Assembly (NCBI GenBank): GCA_026874595.1
Contig: CM049313.1
Span: 77,182,659-77,246,658 of the forward strand
Direction of reading: 5' to 3'
Origin: Sipunculus nudus
Taxonomy: Eukaryota; Annelida; Sipuncula; Golfingiida; Sipunculidae
Length of the DNA stretch: 64,000 bases
A model generated the notes under the pieces. The model saw only the letters and a program-made list of their open reading frames with translations, was not told the origin of the DNA and searched no databases. Shown here piece after piece: positions 45,126-55,808 of this stretch (positions within the stretch are counted from its first letter, which is position 1; each line of letters starts with the position of its first letter). The position numbers and the translations under genes are program-made.

Positions 45126-46350
45126 GATAAACTGTACATCTGTCTGAGCAGAGATGGTGGAGTAGGATTACATAAGAATAAAAATGTCTGCCCGAAGTTT
45201 TACTTGTACATCTGTCTGAGCAGAGATGGTGCAGTAGGATTACATAACAATAAAAATGTGTGCCCGAAGTTTTACATGTACATCTGAGCAGAGATGGTGC
45301 AGTAGGATAACATAACAATAAAAATGTCTGTCCGAAGTTTTACTTGTACATGTGTCTGAGCATAGATGGTGTAGTAGGATTACATAACAATAAAAATGTG
45401 TGCCCAAAGTTTTACTTGTACATCTGTCTGAGCAGAGATGCTGCAGTAGGATTACGTAACAATAAAAATGTCTGCCCGAAGTTTTAATTGTACATCTGTG
45501 TGAGCAGAGATGCTGGAGTAGGATTACATAACAATAAAAATGTTTGCCCAAAGTTTTACTTGTACATCTGTCTGAGCAGAGATGCTGCACTAGGATTACA
45601 TAACAATAAAAATGTCTGCCCGAAGTTTTAATTGTACATCTGTGTGAGCAGAGATGCTGGAGTAGGATTACATAACAATAAAAATGTGTGCCCAAAGTTT
45701 TACTTGTACATCTGTCTGAGCAGAGATGCTGCAGTAGGATTACGTAACAATAAAAATGTCTGCCCGAAGTTTTAATTGTACATCTGTGTGAGCAGAGATG
45801 CTGGAGTAGGATTACATAACAATAAAAATGTCTGTGCGAAGTTTTACTTGTACATCTGTCTCAGCAGATATGCTGCACTAGGATTACATAACAATAAAAA
45901 TGTCTGCCCGAAGTTTTAATTGTACATCTGTGTGAGCAGAGATGCTGGAGTAGGATTACATAACAATAAAAATGTTTGCCCAAATTTTTACTTGTACATC
46001 TGTCTCAGCAGAGATGTTGCAGTAGGATTAAATAGCAATGAAAACGTCTGCCCAAAGTTTTACTTCTATATCTGTCTGAGCAGAGATGCCGCACTAGGAT
46101 TACATAACAATAAAAATGTCTGCCCAAAGTTTTAGTTGTACATGTGTCTGAGCAGAGATGCCGCAGTAGGATTACATAACAATAAAAATGTCTGCCCGAA
46201 GTTTTAGTTGTACATCTGTCTGAGCAGAAATCTGCAGTAGGATTATATAACAAATAATGTCTGCCCGACATTTTACTTGTACATCTGTCTGAGCAGAGAT
46301 GCTGTAGTAGGATTACATAAGAATAAAAATGTGTACTCGAAGTTTTACTT
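45126..46350 (+). repeat. 72-bp minisatellite, about 17 copies
   Basis: The unit contains ACATCTGTCTGAGCAGAGAT, GCAGTAGGATTACATAACAA and TAAAAATGTCTGCCCGAAGT. Copies step by 72 bp (e.g. GCAGAGATGCTG at 45432 and 45504). Because 72 is divisible by three, long open frames appear on both strands (24-residue periods such as HFYCYVILLQHLCS on the minus strand). They are artefacts of the repeat. Two subtypes, CTGTCTGAG/GCAGTAGG and CTGTGTGAG/GGAGTAGG, alternate through the middle copies, suggesting a duplicated dimer. Confidence 0.92.
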
Positions 46351-46411
46351 GTCACTGTTCATTAGGGAAAACTGAGGTACATGATGGTACATGATGTGGT
46401 TTGTTTACTTG
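46351..46411. repeat. 60-bp duplication of the RPA-like ORF's 3' end
   Basis: CACTGTTCATTAGGGAAAAC plus TGAGGTACATGATG here repeats, with small changes, at 46413-46450, which contains the stop codon and last codons of the minus-strand exon. Confidence 0.7.
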
Positions 46412-47194
46412 TCATTGTTCATTAAGCAAAACTGAGGTACATGATGTGCTTTGTTTGTGTTTAGGGTCTGTGTTTTTAACACACACGTCTGACTTGTGTT
46501 GCAGGTTTGGCAGTGCTGTTGGTGCGGTAAATGGCAATGTTTGATTCTGTTCTGGCTGGGTTTGAGCAATGTGTATAATTTCATTGTCATGCAAAAGTTT
46601 GATTTTGTAATGTTCGATTTCAAGGAAATGTTCCTCAAGACTGTCTTTGTCTTGCTTGATGTGAGTTATTGCATTTTGATCCAAGTATTTATCCAATGTT
46701 TCATTCTGTAAGATGATACGGTGCAAAATTTTGTCTTTGAAGGACATGTCAAATGACAATGAAGCAGAATTTAGAAATCTGCTGTTTTTTCCCTTAATAC
46801 CAGAGGTGTCGCATGTGGTGAACTTCACATCAAGATTACATGATCTCCCACATGCTGGGCAGAGGTGCTTTAAATTCGCTTTAGCGGTGATCACTTCAAT
46901 ATTGTAGACACTCAGTTCAATCGGATTTAAAGTTTCTTGAAATGGCTCAGTCGGTGAGAATAGTGTTTCGGTAGTTGTAGTGAGAGTCTTATCATTTTTG
47001 TACATCCTTGTGTTAACATTTTTGATAATATATGTGTGTCTGGTTTCGATTTCGTTTACTTGATTTTGCCATACTGTTAGAATGATAGATGCAGTTGGAT
47101 CAGAGATGATACAATCTTGTTTCTCTTTTGGTTCACCATATATGATGGTTTTCTTTATGCCCATGGTTTCGGTAATGACTGCTTTGACTGAAAC
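46412..47194 (-). CDS. RPA-like OB-fold protein, terminal coding exon
   Basis: An open frame of about 260 codons on the minus strand. The first part reads GIKKTIIYGEPKEKQDCIIS, DPTASIILTVWQNQVNEIET and RHTYIIKNVNTRMYKNDKTL, matching the OB-fold pattern of replication protein A large-subunit-like proteins: a D-T-S-I-L-W strand, then Y-I-N-V-R-Y and a TT-rich end. A Cys-rich part follows (HLCPACGRSCNLDVKFTTCD), perhaps a degenerate zinc ribbon. The C-terminus is low in motifs. The frame opens just after TTTCTTTTTTGTTTCAG, an excellent splice acceptor, so an upstream exon is expected to the right; none was identified before about 48 kb. It could be a host or a transposon-carried gene. RPA-like proteins are known in some Helitrons. 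The ssDNA-binding role is inferred. Confidence 0.6.
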   Translation of the reverse strand, partial: VSVKAVITETMGIKKTIIYGEPKEKQDCIISDPTASIILTVWQNQVNEIETRHTYIIKNVNTRMYKNDKTLTTTTETLFSPTEPFQETLNPIELSVYNIEVITAKANLKHLCPACGRSCNLDVKFTTCDTSGIKGKNSRFLNSASLSFDMSFKDKILHRIILQNETLDKYLDQNAITHIKQDKDSLEEHFLEIEHYKIKLLHDNEIIHIAQTQPEQNQTLPFTAPTALPNLQHKSDVCVKNTDPKHKQSTSCTSVLLNEQ

Positions 47195-47211
47195 CTGAAA
47201 CAAAAAAGAAA
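47195..47211 (-). promoter_or_regulatory. Predicted splice acceptor of the RPA-like exon
   Basis: The minus strand reads TTTCTTTTTTGTTTCAG just before the reading frame: a pyrimidine tract and a CAG acceptor. It sets the start of the exon at 47194 in place of any ATG. Confidence 0.65.
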
Positions 47212-47550
47212 TATAAATGGCAACTATATCATTTCAGAGAAGGCAGTTGAATAAGCTGAGTGTTAGAATAGTGTGTTGTGATTAGTGATTGCAAATATAT
47301 GACAATATTTTAATGAATAACATGCATGATTATTTGTTATCAGAAAAGGATATACACATCACGACGGTAGGTAAATTGGAACAGACTGAGAAAAAGTGAC
47401 TATAGGTAATATTACTCTGTGAAGTGACATGTATGTTAATAATATGCTCTTGCATTTGCAACAAATTAAACTACATATTTCTTCGCTATTCAGGTGCAAT
47501 AGTATTGCAACCGAATTAACTCCCTGCCAGCTAGGAATAAGTCTCCATTT
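47212..47550. other. Probable intron sequence, nothing recognised
   Basis: AT-rich, no coding signal. It is expected to be the intron upstream of the RPA-like exon. Confidence 0.35.
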
Positions 47551-47720
47551 TAGGGGGAGGACGTAGCCTAGTGGTTTAGGTGTTGGACTTTGGAGCTGAA
47601 GATCCGTGGTTCGAAGGCTGCTGGAGCTTCAGTGGCATGGACAGTGTTATCTTGTTGCATCTCAGAGATTCGCTCTAATGTCTTAATGACAAGTTATGAA
47701 TTCTGGATTATTCTTTACCC
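47551..47720 (+). mobile_element. tRNA-derived SINE
   Basis: A pol III promoter pair is visible: A box TAGCCTAGTGG at 47565-47575 and B box GGTTCGAAGGC at 47608-47618, 43 bp apart as in tRNA genes. The start GGGGGAGGACGTAGCCTAGT and the text around ATCCGTGGTTCGAAGGC give a tRNA-like body. The sequence after the B box (TGCTGGAGCTTCAGTGGCAT) is the tRNA-unrelated part. No complete cloverleaf is formed, so it is a SINE and not a tRNA gene. The 3' end is uncertain. Confidence 0.7.
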
Positions 47721-47999
47721 TGTGCATAGAAAACATGAAATCGAGAAGTGTTAATATTTACATATCATTCTTATCGTATGGTTTCCTTCCTTATAATTCA
47801 ATAGACAGTGCCACTAACAGGCAATGGACGTTTCCTTAAAAAAAAATTCTCCATTTTAAACTCAGATGCCCAGATTAAACAGAAAATGAACTAGTATACT
47901 GGTAGTTGAAAGCGACTTTTGTGTATTTGCCGAAATCTGTGATACTGGTGAAATGATGGATGGATGAAGTGGTACAGGGAAATAGTGAGATGTATGGTG
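47721..47999. other. Non-coding spacer, nothing recognised
   Basis: Contains an A run at 47840. No repeat family could be assigned. Confidence 0.35.
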
Positions 48000-48492
48000 C
48001 CACCTCCCAACATAATCAAATATCTATCCAAGATATATTTACATGTCAGATTTCAAACCAGTAAGTCAATGCATTGCAGTGATATGCATGATATTATATT
48101 TTAATGAGATATGTGCATGGATGTGTGCAAAGAAAAAGAATAGGTACATGGCGCCACATGTCATATCAAAGAAAATTGTATCGAAGATGTATTTATGTGA
48201 TAAATTTAAATTTCTCTGATGAATTCTTGTCAAGATATCCCGCTCACAAGGTATGGATAGACGGAGCTGTGTGATCTTGAAAAGTTAGTCAAGGTGACCC
48301 ATCTTTGAATTTGATCGAGATTTTGTTTATATACATTTTTACCGAAAGAATAAAATTTCTGTGATGAATGTTTGTGAAAATATCCCACTGAGAAGCCATG
48401 GACGGACGGATGGATGGATGGACGGACGGACAGACGGATGGATGGATGGTGCTCATACCATAATACGTCCTGTCATAGACGGGCGTATAAAA
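48000..48492 (-). mobile_element. Element Z-type repeat, reversed copy
   Basis: The minus strand starts with a hairpin (complement of ATACGTCC...GGGCGTAT, about 48462-48487). A TCCGTCC/TCCATCC tract follows (48400-48450), then CTTGTGAGCGGGATATC-like and GGTCACCTTGAC-like blocks, in the order seen in element Z at 28.6 kb. The head differs from Z, so it is a relative and not a direct copy. Non-coding. Confidence 0.6.
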
Positions 48493-49055
48493 ACAGAAAG
48501 AAGGAAAACAAAAGGAATCACTTTAATTCCCATCATAGTCAGGCAGGAAAATATTCAACAAATTTTTTAATTAGATCAAATTTTTTTAATAGATCAACAT
48601 TTTTAATTTATATAATTTTACAATACATTAACAGTATATCATAAATATTTAAAAATTCATGTTGATTCAGAATTGTAAATTGCATCACGATTTGTATTTG
48701 ATCTGGTTAGCCAACATCAGATTATGTACTCAGAAGTTTTTATTTTTTCTTAAAAAAAATATATATTTTTTTTTTAATTTGCAAAATAATTAATATCTGA
48801 AAAAAAATTAATTCAGGATTTCAAAGATGTGTATAAATTAAATCGGAAACAGCTTTACAATTAGAGATTCATTTAAGAATAATAGTACGTAATGCAAGAT
48901 AGGTTATTATTTGGGGGGGGGGGGGGTGGAAGTGGGGTGATGGTTGGTCACATATAATTGTAGCAGTGAAATCCTAGTTTTGCATCTGACACTTATAAGC
49001 TGAGCAAGGCTGTAGTGAATAGACATGACTGATATGGAGGTTTTAAATTTAAATG
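48493..49055. other. Very AT-rich stretch with a poly-G run
   Basis: Runs of T and A (48740-48800), then 14 G residues interrupted only by TGG at 48913-48930. Nothing coding. Confidence 0.5.
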
Positions 49056-49057
49056 CA

Positions 49058-50292
49058 GTGGAACTGCGCCTTGCGACCACCTCAGAAATACGACCACCCC
49101 AAAATTATGACCAGTTTTGTTGGCACCGAATGTTTTTTAGTGTTACTTATGTTTATAAATGACTGAGAATTACGACCACCCTTGAATTCAGAATTACAAG
49201 CAATTTTTGTGGCTCAAGTGCGCTTGTGACCCCAGTAATGAGACCACCTCTGGCAGTACTGTGACAACATTTGTCATAAGTTAATGGCTTTGCCTTGTCG
49301 CAGATAGCAGAATAAAGGATGAAGGGGGTGAACATGATTCCCCAACTCCGAGTATTAACCTTGTCGCAGTGTCCAGGCCGACACTTGCAAGCATATACTT
49401 GCGATACATAAAACAGGCTGGTTAATTAATGGACTATTTATCTAATTATAGCCTGCCGGTCTATCGTTGGGTTCTTGTGTTAACCTGGTGATGCTTATTG
49501 CCCCTCATTAATTAACTGGGTTGCAATTACCTCAAATGTGGGGTTAGGGCAGACTATATCTACTGATCAAATATTGTTTGATTCTCATCGATTCTAAATA
49601 AATCCATAAGTCAGTAATGTATTTATAATGTATTATAAATAACGGTTGCTTTGGGTGAATCCTGCACATTTTGTTATTTATCAGATGGATTGCTGTCAGA
49701 TTATAATTTATTGCTATACTGTTGTGTAAGCATGCTTTGTACGGAGCCGTCCTTGATGGAGAAAGTGGCAAAATAAGGCTGCAGTAAGTACCAACTGGCT
49801 CAGCAGTTTCGCGATGGTAAAACTCAAGTTGACTCATTCATGAATAAATGACATCATCATGTAAATAATGTATTCACAGTGTTTACAATATTTGCAGGGC
49901 CATATGAGCACCTATTCTGTCATGTTTTGTGTTCATTTTGAATCCATTGTGCTGGTAAGGTATTTCAGTGAATGTAATTGTATGTTGATCGTCAGAGCCA
50001 ACGTTTTTGTACATGTATATTTATTTTTTTATCTTGGATAAATATATGTATATAGAATGATTTGCTTTTCAGGTGTGGTATACAGACAAAAAGAATCAAA
50101 ACAAGGGACCTACGCAACATAGTTCTAAAACATTATTATTATTCCCATTAAAGATAGGCAACTCATTTTACATTAAGCAGCTACGTGCTATATGAGACTA
50201 AGATCAGAGTTTCACAAATAGGAGTACCCCCAAATTATGACCAGTTTGCTCAGTCCCAAACGTGGTTTTAATTCCGGGGTTCCACTGTACAT
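49058..50292. mobile_element. Possible pogo/Tigger-like element with CAGTGGAAC ends
   Basis: The left end reads GCAGTGGAACTGCGCC and the right end GGGGTTCCACTGTA, an imperfect inverted pair with the CAGTG start common in pogo/Tigger-type DNA transposons. CCCAAAATTATGACCAGTTT near the left end recurs as CCCAAATTATGACCAGTTT near the right end (50230), in direct orientation. No transposase is encoded: a 97-codon minus-strand frame at 49544-49837 shows no DDE motif. A TA target duplication could not be confirmed. Confidence 0.4.
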
Positions 50293-50299
50293 TTAGAAC

Positions 50300-50957
50300 T
50301 TCTGAAAAATTAAATAACTATACTAATTTTAAAGCTGCAACTTTCAAATTTCAAATTCAGTTTAAAGATCAATTTTCTAATTTTGCTAATAATTGAAAAA
50401 AATATTTAATATTTTGATCAATTTTATTTTTGGTATACAAGTAAATTTTGATATATTTAAGTTGCATTTACTGGAAAAAAAGTGGTTAGCTTGAATGTTT
50501 TTGTCATTAAGTGACTGTGACTAAATATGTTTTCTGATTTTTTACAAAATGCATTATATTTTGGCCAATAACTTTTTTAAATTATATAATACTGACTTCA
50601 TTTCTGGCATGTACATAGAAACCATATGGTAGAATATCTATGGTAAATATGAAGAAAAACAAATTTGTGGTTATGATACTAGGGAGTCCTGAAGTGTGAA
50701 AATAGACCTGTTTTTTTTTTTTTTTTTTAATTTCAGGTTTTCCTTAATTTCTCAAAGGAAGAAAGACTTAGAGACCCAATTTTTGGTATGGTAGGAGATT
50801 TTGGGAACATCTATCTGTATGGCAAAATTTGGATTCGTAGGTCTTACAGTTTCAAAACGTGCCCTGTTAACGGGGTGGCCGGATGGACGGACAGACAGAC
50901 GGACGACGGACAATGGGCCATGACTATAGCTCAGATGACTTATAGTGAGCTGAGCTA
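50300..50957 (-). repeat. Family X head, reversed copy
   Basis: On the minus strand it starts AGCTCAGCTCACTATAAGTC ATCTGAG, then CGTCCGTCTGTCTGTCCGTC CATCC, GATGT.CCCAAAATCTCCTACC and the AT-rich body seen in X2 at 12975-13390. A T run of 22 (50710-50731) lies inside. Confidence 0.7.
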
Positions 50958-51509
50958 AAAATTGGTCCAGTGATCTCAGAGGAGTTCTCCGGAAACGAAC
51001 GTGGCGGAACCCGGTTAAAAGCATATTATCCTTAAAAGTTTGTTTTGGCGGATACAATTATGTGTATTATTAGTATTAATGATAAGTGAAAAGTAGAGAC
51101 TTACATTTGTATATGCTGGCAATTTCAGGATATCAGCAATAATGCATACATGAAATGTATCTGGACACAGTCCGCTGTCTTCAAGAAATTATATGCGTAG
51201 TTGTATATCTCTAAAAAAGTGCTGACCCCACTATGTTATATATATAGCAGTTCAGATAAAAATAATATGTAAATATATATACGAGCGATCAAGACTCAGG
51301 TCTTTTAACTGTGCCCCCAGGAGAAATATAGTGAATGGCAGCAAGTTGCGTTAAAAATAATTAAAACGCGATTACCTCTACCCACAAAAGATGCTACTTA
51401 ATTTAAGGGTTCGCTGATCAATTTTAATTGCCACTAAAGGGTGGTGTAAACCATAGAGATGTCAGTAATCATTACTCAACTGATGGTAACAACCTGCACT
51501 GCCGCAAGA
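50958..51509. other. Non-coding spacer, nothing recognised
   Basis: No coding or repeat signal beyond short TATATA runs at 51235-51290. Confidence 0.4.
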
Positions 51510-51510
51510 A

Positions 51511-51561
<51 letters not shown>
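51510..51561. repeat. (TA)n microsatellite
   Basis: About 50 bp of uninterrupted AT dinucleotides. Confidence 0.95.
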
Positions 51562-51563
<2 letters not shown>

Positions 51564-52040
51564 CATAAAAAAATAAAATCTATTACTTTCATTTCATTGT
51601 TGTTATTATGTGTTACATTTTTGCATAGATGAGTCGGAATGTGTCCTAATTATAAAGCACCAAGCAAATGAAATGAAATTATAAATATTTATGAGACTTG
51701 GTCAAAACATTTTACGTAGCTAACAGGCGGAGAGATATTCCAAAGTGAGGGCCATGCTATTTTTTGTAGTTTTATTCTCAATTTACAGGAAATCACATAC
51801 ATAGCAGTAATTGAAATACTTCAGATAAAACTAGCCATCTAACATCATAAAACTAGCCTTAACATCACCAAAACATATAAACATTATATTTCCCTAATTA
51901 TGGTTGGAAATAGAACAATTTCAAGTATTGTAGATTTGCCATGATAAGTTTAACAAATCGTACGTAATACCGAAACATAGACTGTGTACCTTGTAAAATT
52001 GCCCACTTAAGACATCTTTTTTCTCGTTTGACAATATAGG
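51562..52040. other. AT-rich spacer before the satellite
   Basis: No coding signal; repeated CAAGCAAATGAAATGA-like and ACTAGCC.TAACATCA words (51830, 51855) are minor local duplications. Confidence 0.4.
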
Positions 52041-53870
52041 CTGCGAGTTTTATCATGCCAAGGTGAGCAAATCTTACAAAATCACAGAAACAAACCTGTC
52101 TAGCTTCAGAAAGGTACCAAGTTGTAAGAATAGGGAAATGTCATTTTTCTCCAATATACTAGATATCATGTGTCGTTTGGCGAAGCTTACAGTTATATCA
52201 CGTCAAGTTAACCAAATGTCTAGCTTTAAAAGTCTACGAATTATAAACATTTCTCTGAAATCTCACTTCTTCTCGTCTGGCAAGATATCGTTGGACATTT
52301 CATGAGTAGTTTAACTGTACCCAGCTGTCCAAATGTGATGAAATGCTGAAAACTGGACATGTCTTACTTTAAAAGTGACGGAGGTATAACAATTTATGAA
52401 AATTAGACCGGTGTAGCTCCAAAGTCCCCGAGTAATAAACGTTTATGTCAAATTCCGTTGTGTAAAGTTTGACGAGATATAGTGTCACATATGGCAAGAC
52501 TTTAAGTTTTATCTTGTCGAGCTGGCTACATATTAGAAATGCTAGACACTAGACATCTGTAGATGTAAAGGTCTGGGAGTTTAAAGCATTCCCCTGAAAT
52601 ATTTATTTTTGCGTTTTGACCAGATTTGACCAATTTGGCAACCTGGTGATGATGCGAAATGACGAAGACAAGACCAATGTAGGTGTTAAAGTCGAGGAGT
52701 TATAAGCATTTCCGTGAAATCTCTTCTTTACTCGCTTTGACAAGATATGATGCAAGATTTGGTTTGATTTTGAGTTTTCGCATGACAAGCTTGCCATCTG
52801 AAAAGAAATGCCGAAAACTAGACCTGTCTAGCTGTAAAAGTCGCCGAGTTATAAGCATTTAAGTGAAATCTCGTTGTTATCGTTGGACGAGATATGGGAA
52901 GATTTGGCCAGACTTATGGCGTAATCTTGTCAGGCTGGACACATGTGACAAAATGCCGAAAACTAGACCTACGTAGCTGTATAACTCGTCGAGTTATAAT
53001 TAAGCATTTCAGTGACATGTAGGTTGTTCTCGTTGAACGAGATATGGTGCGAAATTTGGCCAGACTTATGACTTTATCTTGTCAAGCTGGTCATATGTGA
53101 CAAAATGCCGAAAACTAGAACTACTTAGTTGTAAAAGGCGCCGAGTTATAAGCATTTCAGTGACATCTCGTGTTTTCTCGTTTGACGGGATACGGTGCGA
53201 GATTTTGCCTGACATGCATGACTGTCGTGTCAAGCTGGTCTAGTGGAACAAAATGCCGAAAACCAGACGTGTCTATCTGTAAAACTCGCCGAGTTATAAC
53301 CAATGCCGCGAAATCTCATGTTTTCTCGTTTGACGAGATACGGTGCGACATTCGGCCTGACTTTTAGTTCTGTCATGTCCAGAAACAAAATGCCGAAAAC
53401 TAGACCTGTCTAGCTGTAAAACTCGCCGAGTTATAAGCATTTCCGTGAAATCTCGTGTTTTCTCGTTTGACGAGATACGGTGCAAGATTTGGCCTGACTT
53501 GCAGATCTAACGTGTCAAGCTGGTCATGTGGAAGGAAATGCCGGAAACCAGACGTGTCTAGCTGTAAAACTGGCCGTGTTATAAGCATTTCCCTGAAATT
53601 TCGTGTTTTCTCGTTTGACGAGATACGGTGCGAGATTTGGCCTGTCTTGCAGCTCTGTCGTGTCAAGCTTGTTTGGTGGAACGAAATGCCGAAAACCAGA
53701 CCTGTCTAGCTGTAAAAGTCGCCGAGTTATAAGCATTTCCGCGAAGTCTCGTATTTTTTCGTTTGACGAGATATGGCGCGAGATTTGGCGTGACTTGCAG
53801 TTCTGTCGTGTCAAGCAGGTCATGTGGAACAAAATGCCGAAAACTAGATCTGCCTAGCTTAAAAACTGAC
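52041..53870 (+). repeat. 148-bp satellite array, copy at 53 kb
   Basis: Decayed monomers from about 52040 become regular towards the right; those starting at 53250, 53398, 53547 and 53697 are spaced at 148-150 bp and closely match the array at 40961-41540. The gradient from diverged to homogeneous suggests younger amplification on the right side. The hairpins CTAGACCTGTCTAG, CTCGTTTGACGAG and AACTCGCCGAGTT are kept in the regular monomers. Confidence 0.88.
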
Positions 53871-54211
53871 AAAGTTTCAAAAAATGGTCGTGTTATTTCC
53901 AATTTCCATGATTTTTGCCCAAAAAATGTAACCATGGTAACGGCAAATTTAAGTAAGCTACATGTCAAAAGAAAGGCCAGGTGATGACGACAAAAATGAG
54001 CTATTGCAGAAGTGGATAAGCCTATTTATGGCGAAGTTATAGTGCAAAAACCGTTAACCATACCTGTCGTGACCTTGACCCTTGACCTTGGAGCAATGTT
54101 GACCAAAAACAATAGGGCACCTAGAAATCGGTTTGTCAATCAAGCCTGTAAGTTTCAAGTTCATTGATGCAAAAGTGTGGCCTGGAGAGTCGTGACAAAC
54201 AAACAAACAAA
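53871..54211 (+). repeat. Distal satellite block before the main array
   Basis: CTAGATCTGCCTAG, GTAACCATGGTAAC (53928-53941), GTGACCTTGACCCTTGACC (54069) and GACAAACAAACAAACAAACTAG, a close relative of the block at 41541-41890. Confidence 0.8.
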
Positions 54212-55808
54212 CTAGACGACCATAGGTCGAACGCTTGCCGGAAATCGGAAGTGAAACACAGACGGACAGACAGAACATATTGTCGGTTTTCTATTAATGG
54301 AATGACTCTCAGGGACATTGCTGAGAATATGTGGCCCGTAGAATGTCATATGCGACAAAAGAACAGGCAAGCAGACAAAGCTGACAACAAAAGACGAACA
54401 GACAGAAATACTGGCTTTTTTAGACAAGATTGACACCAGATGACTTTACCTAGTTATGGAGAAGATTCAAAGGAAGAAAATGAGTTATTATAATTTATGT
54501 AATTTAGATTTATAGTTTTGGAGGTATGGCGAATTAATGATATACTTGGGAGGTTCGACTGTAGCGCCCTCTAGCGGACATATTCCGAAGGCGACAAATG
54601 CGTTTCGTATTATTAGTGTATGACATGAGATGTCCCAGTTTTAAAAGGATTCCGTCAAAGTTGTGGCCTGTAGAATGCTATATGTAAGGCGTAAGAACCA
54701 GCAAGCAGGCTAATGAGGATAACGTACAAACAGATGGACACACTGACAAAGTGACAGAAGATTGAAACCAGATGCCTTAATCAGGTTATGAAGAAGACCT
54801 AAAGGAAGAAAATAAGCTATAGCTTATGTAACTGAGGCTTTGGGTGTAGAGACATGGCCAATACAATGGTATATGTGTGAGGGTCGTGTGCAGCGCCCAC
54901 TAGTGGCCATATCAGAAAAATGTAAAATTTATTTTTAGAAATTAGTGTAAGACATAAGATGTAATAGTTTCAAAAGGATTCCGTCAAAACTGTGGCCTAT
55001 AGAATGCTTTATGTGAGACGCAAGAGCCAACAAGCAGGCGAATTTGAGGACAACTGACAAACAGACAGACACACTGACAAAGTGACACAAGATTGAGTCC
55101 AGATGACTACTCCAGGTTATGGAGAAGACTCAGAGGGAAAAAATAAGCTAAAGTTTATGTAATTGAGGCTTTGGGTTTTAGAGATATGGCCAATGTAATG
55201 ATATGTGTGTGAGGGTTTTGTGCAGCGCCCCCTAGCAGCCATATTCAAAAAATGAAAAAACAATTTCGAGATACTAGTGTAGGACTTATGATTTGACAGT
55301 TTCAAAAAGGTTCCTGCAATAATGTGGCCTTTGACGCAAGATGAATGAAATCTCGAAATATCTCTATTCACGAGATATTTTACGAGATACTGCAAGACTT
55401 ATAATAAAATCTTGTAGTACTAGTTGAATGCTACCTGATGCAAAAAACTAGACCACTCTAGCTTTAAAACTGACAAAGTTAGAAAAATAAGACCCCAGAT
55501 TTTCGAATATCATGACTTTTCCCCGAAAACTTGTAACCATGGTTACGGCAAATTTGAGTCAGCTACACACCAGATGACAGGCCTTGAAATGACGATTAAA
55601 ATGAGCTATTGTTGAAGTAAATACGACTAATAGTCACAAAGATATGAAGAAAAAACCGTTTTCAGAAGTTTTGACAACCTTGACCTTGACCTCTGACCTA
55701 TTTTGGCCAGAAACAAAAGGGCACCTAGAAATTATGTTTTTTATCATCCCTGTAAGTTTCAAGGTTATTGCTGCAAAATTGTGGTCAGGAGAGTGATGAC
55801 AAACAAAC
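54212..55808 (+). repeat. Higher-order satellite unit H1 (1597 bp, three subunits)
   Basis: Starts CTAGACGACCATAGGTCGAA. CTCF-like motifs at 54562, 54891 and 55223 (the last with one core mismatch), palindrome GTAACCATGGTTAC at 55533, half-site run at 55680. Confidence 0.88.

Noticed and set aside
45240-45695. 151-codon Cys/His-rich frame resembling a zinc-finger repeat protein
   Set aside because: It is the reverse strand of the 72-bp minisatellite. The Cys and His positions follow the DNA unit, no start or promoter context is seen, and other frames and the other strand are equally open.
45126-46350. CRISPR array
   Set aside because: The 72-bp units abut each other without unique spacers, no cas genes are present, and the genome is eukaryotic.
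47551-47640. Functional tRNA gene
   Set aside because: A and B boxes are present but the acceptor and anticodon stems do not pair properly; better explained as a SINE head.
53455-53857. Open frames of 84 codons on both strands repeating through the 148-bp array
   Set aside because: They recur only with the DNA period, shift with indels, and the same frames appear in reversed strands; they are by-products of a stop-poor satellite.
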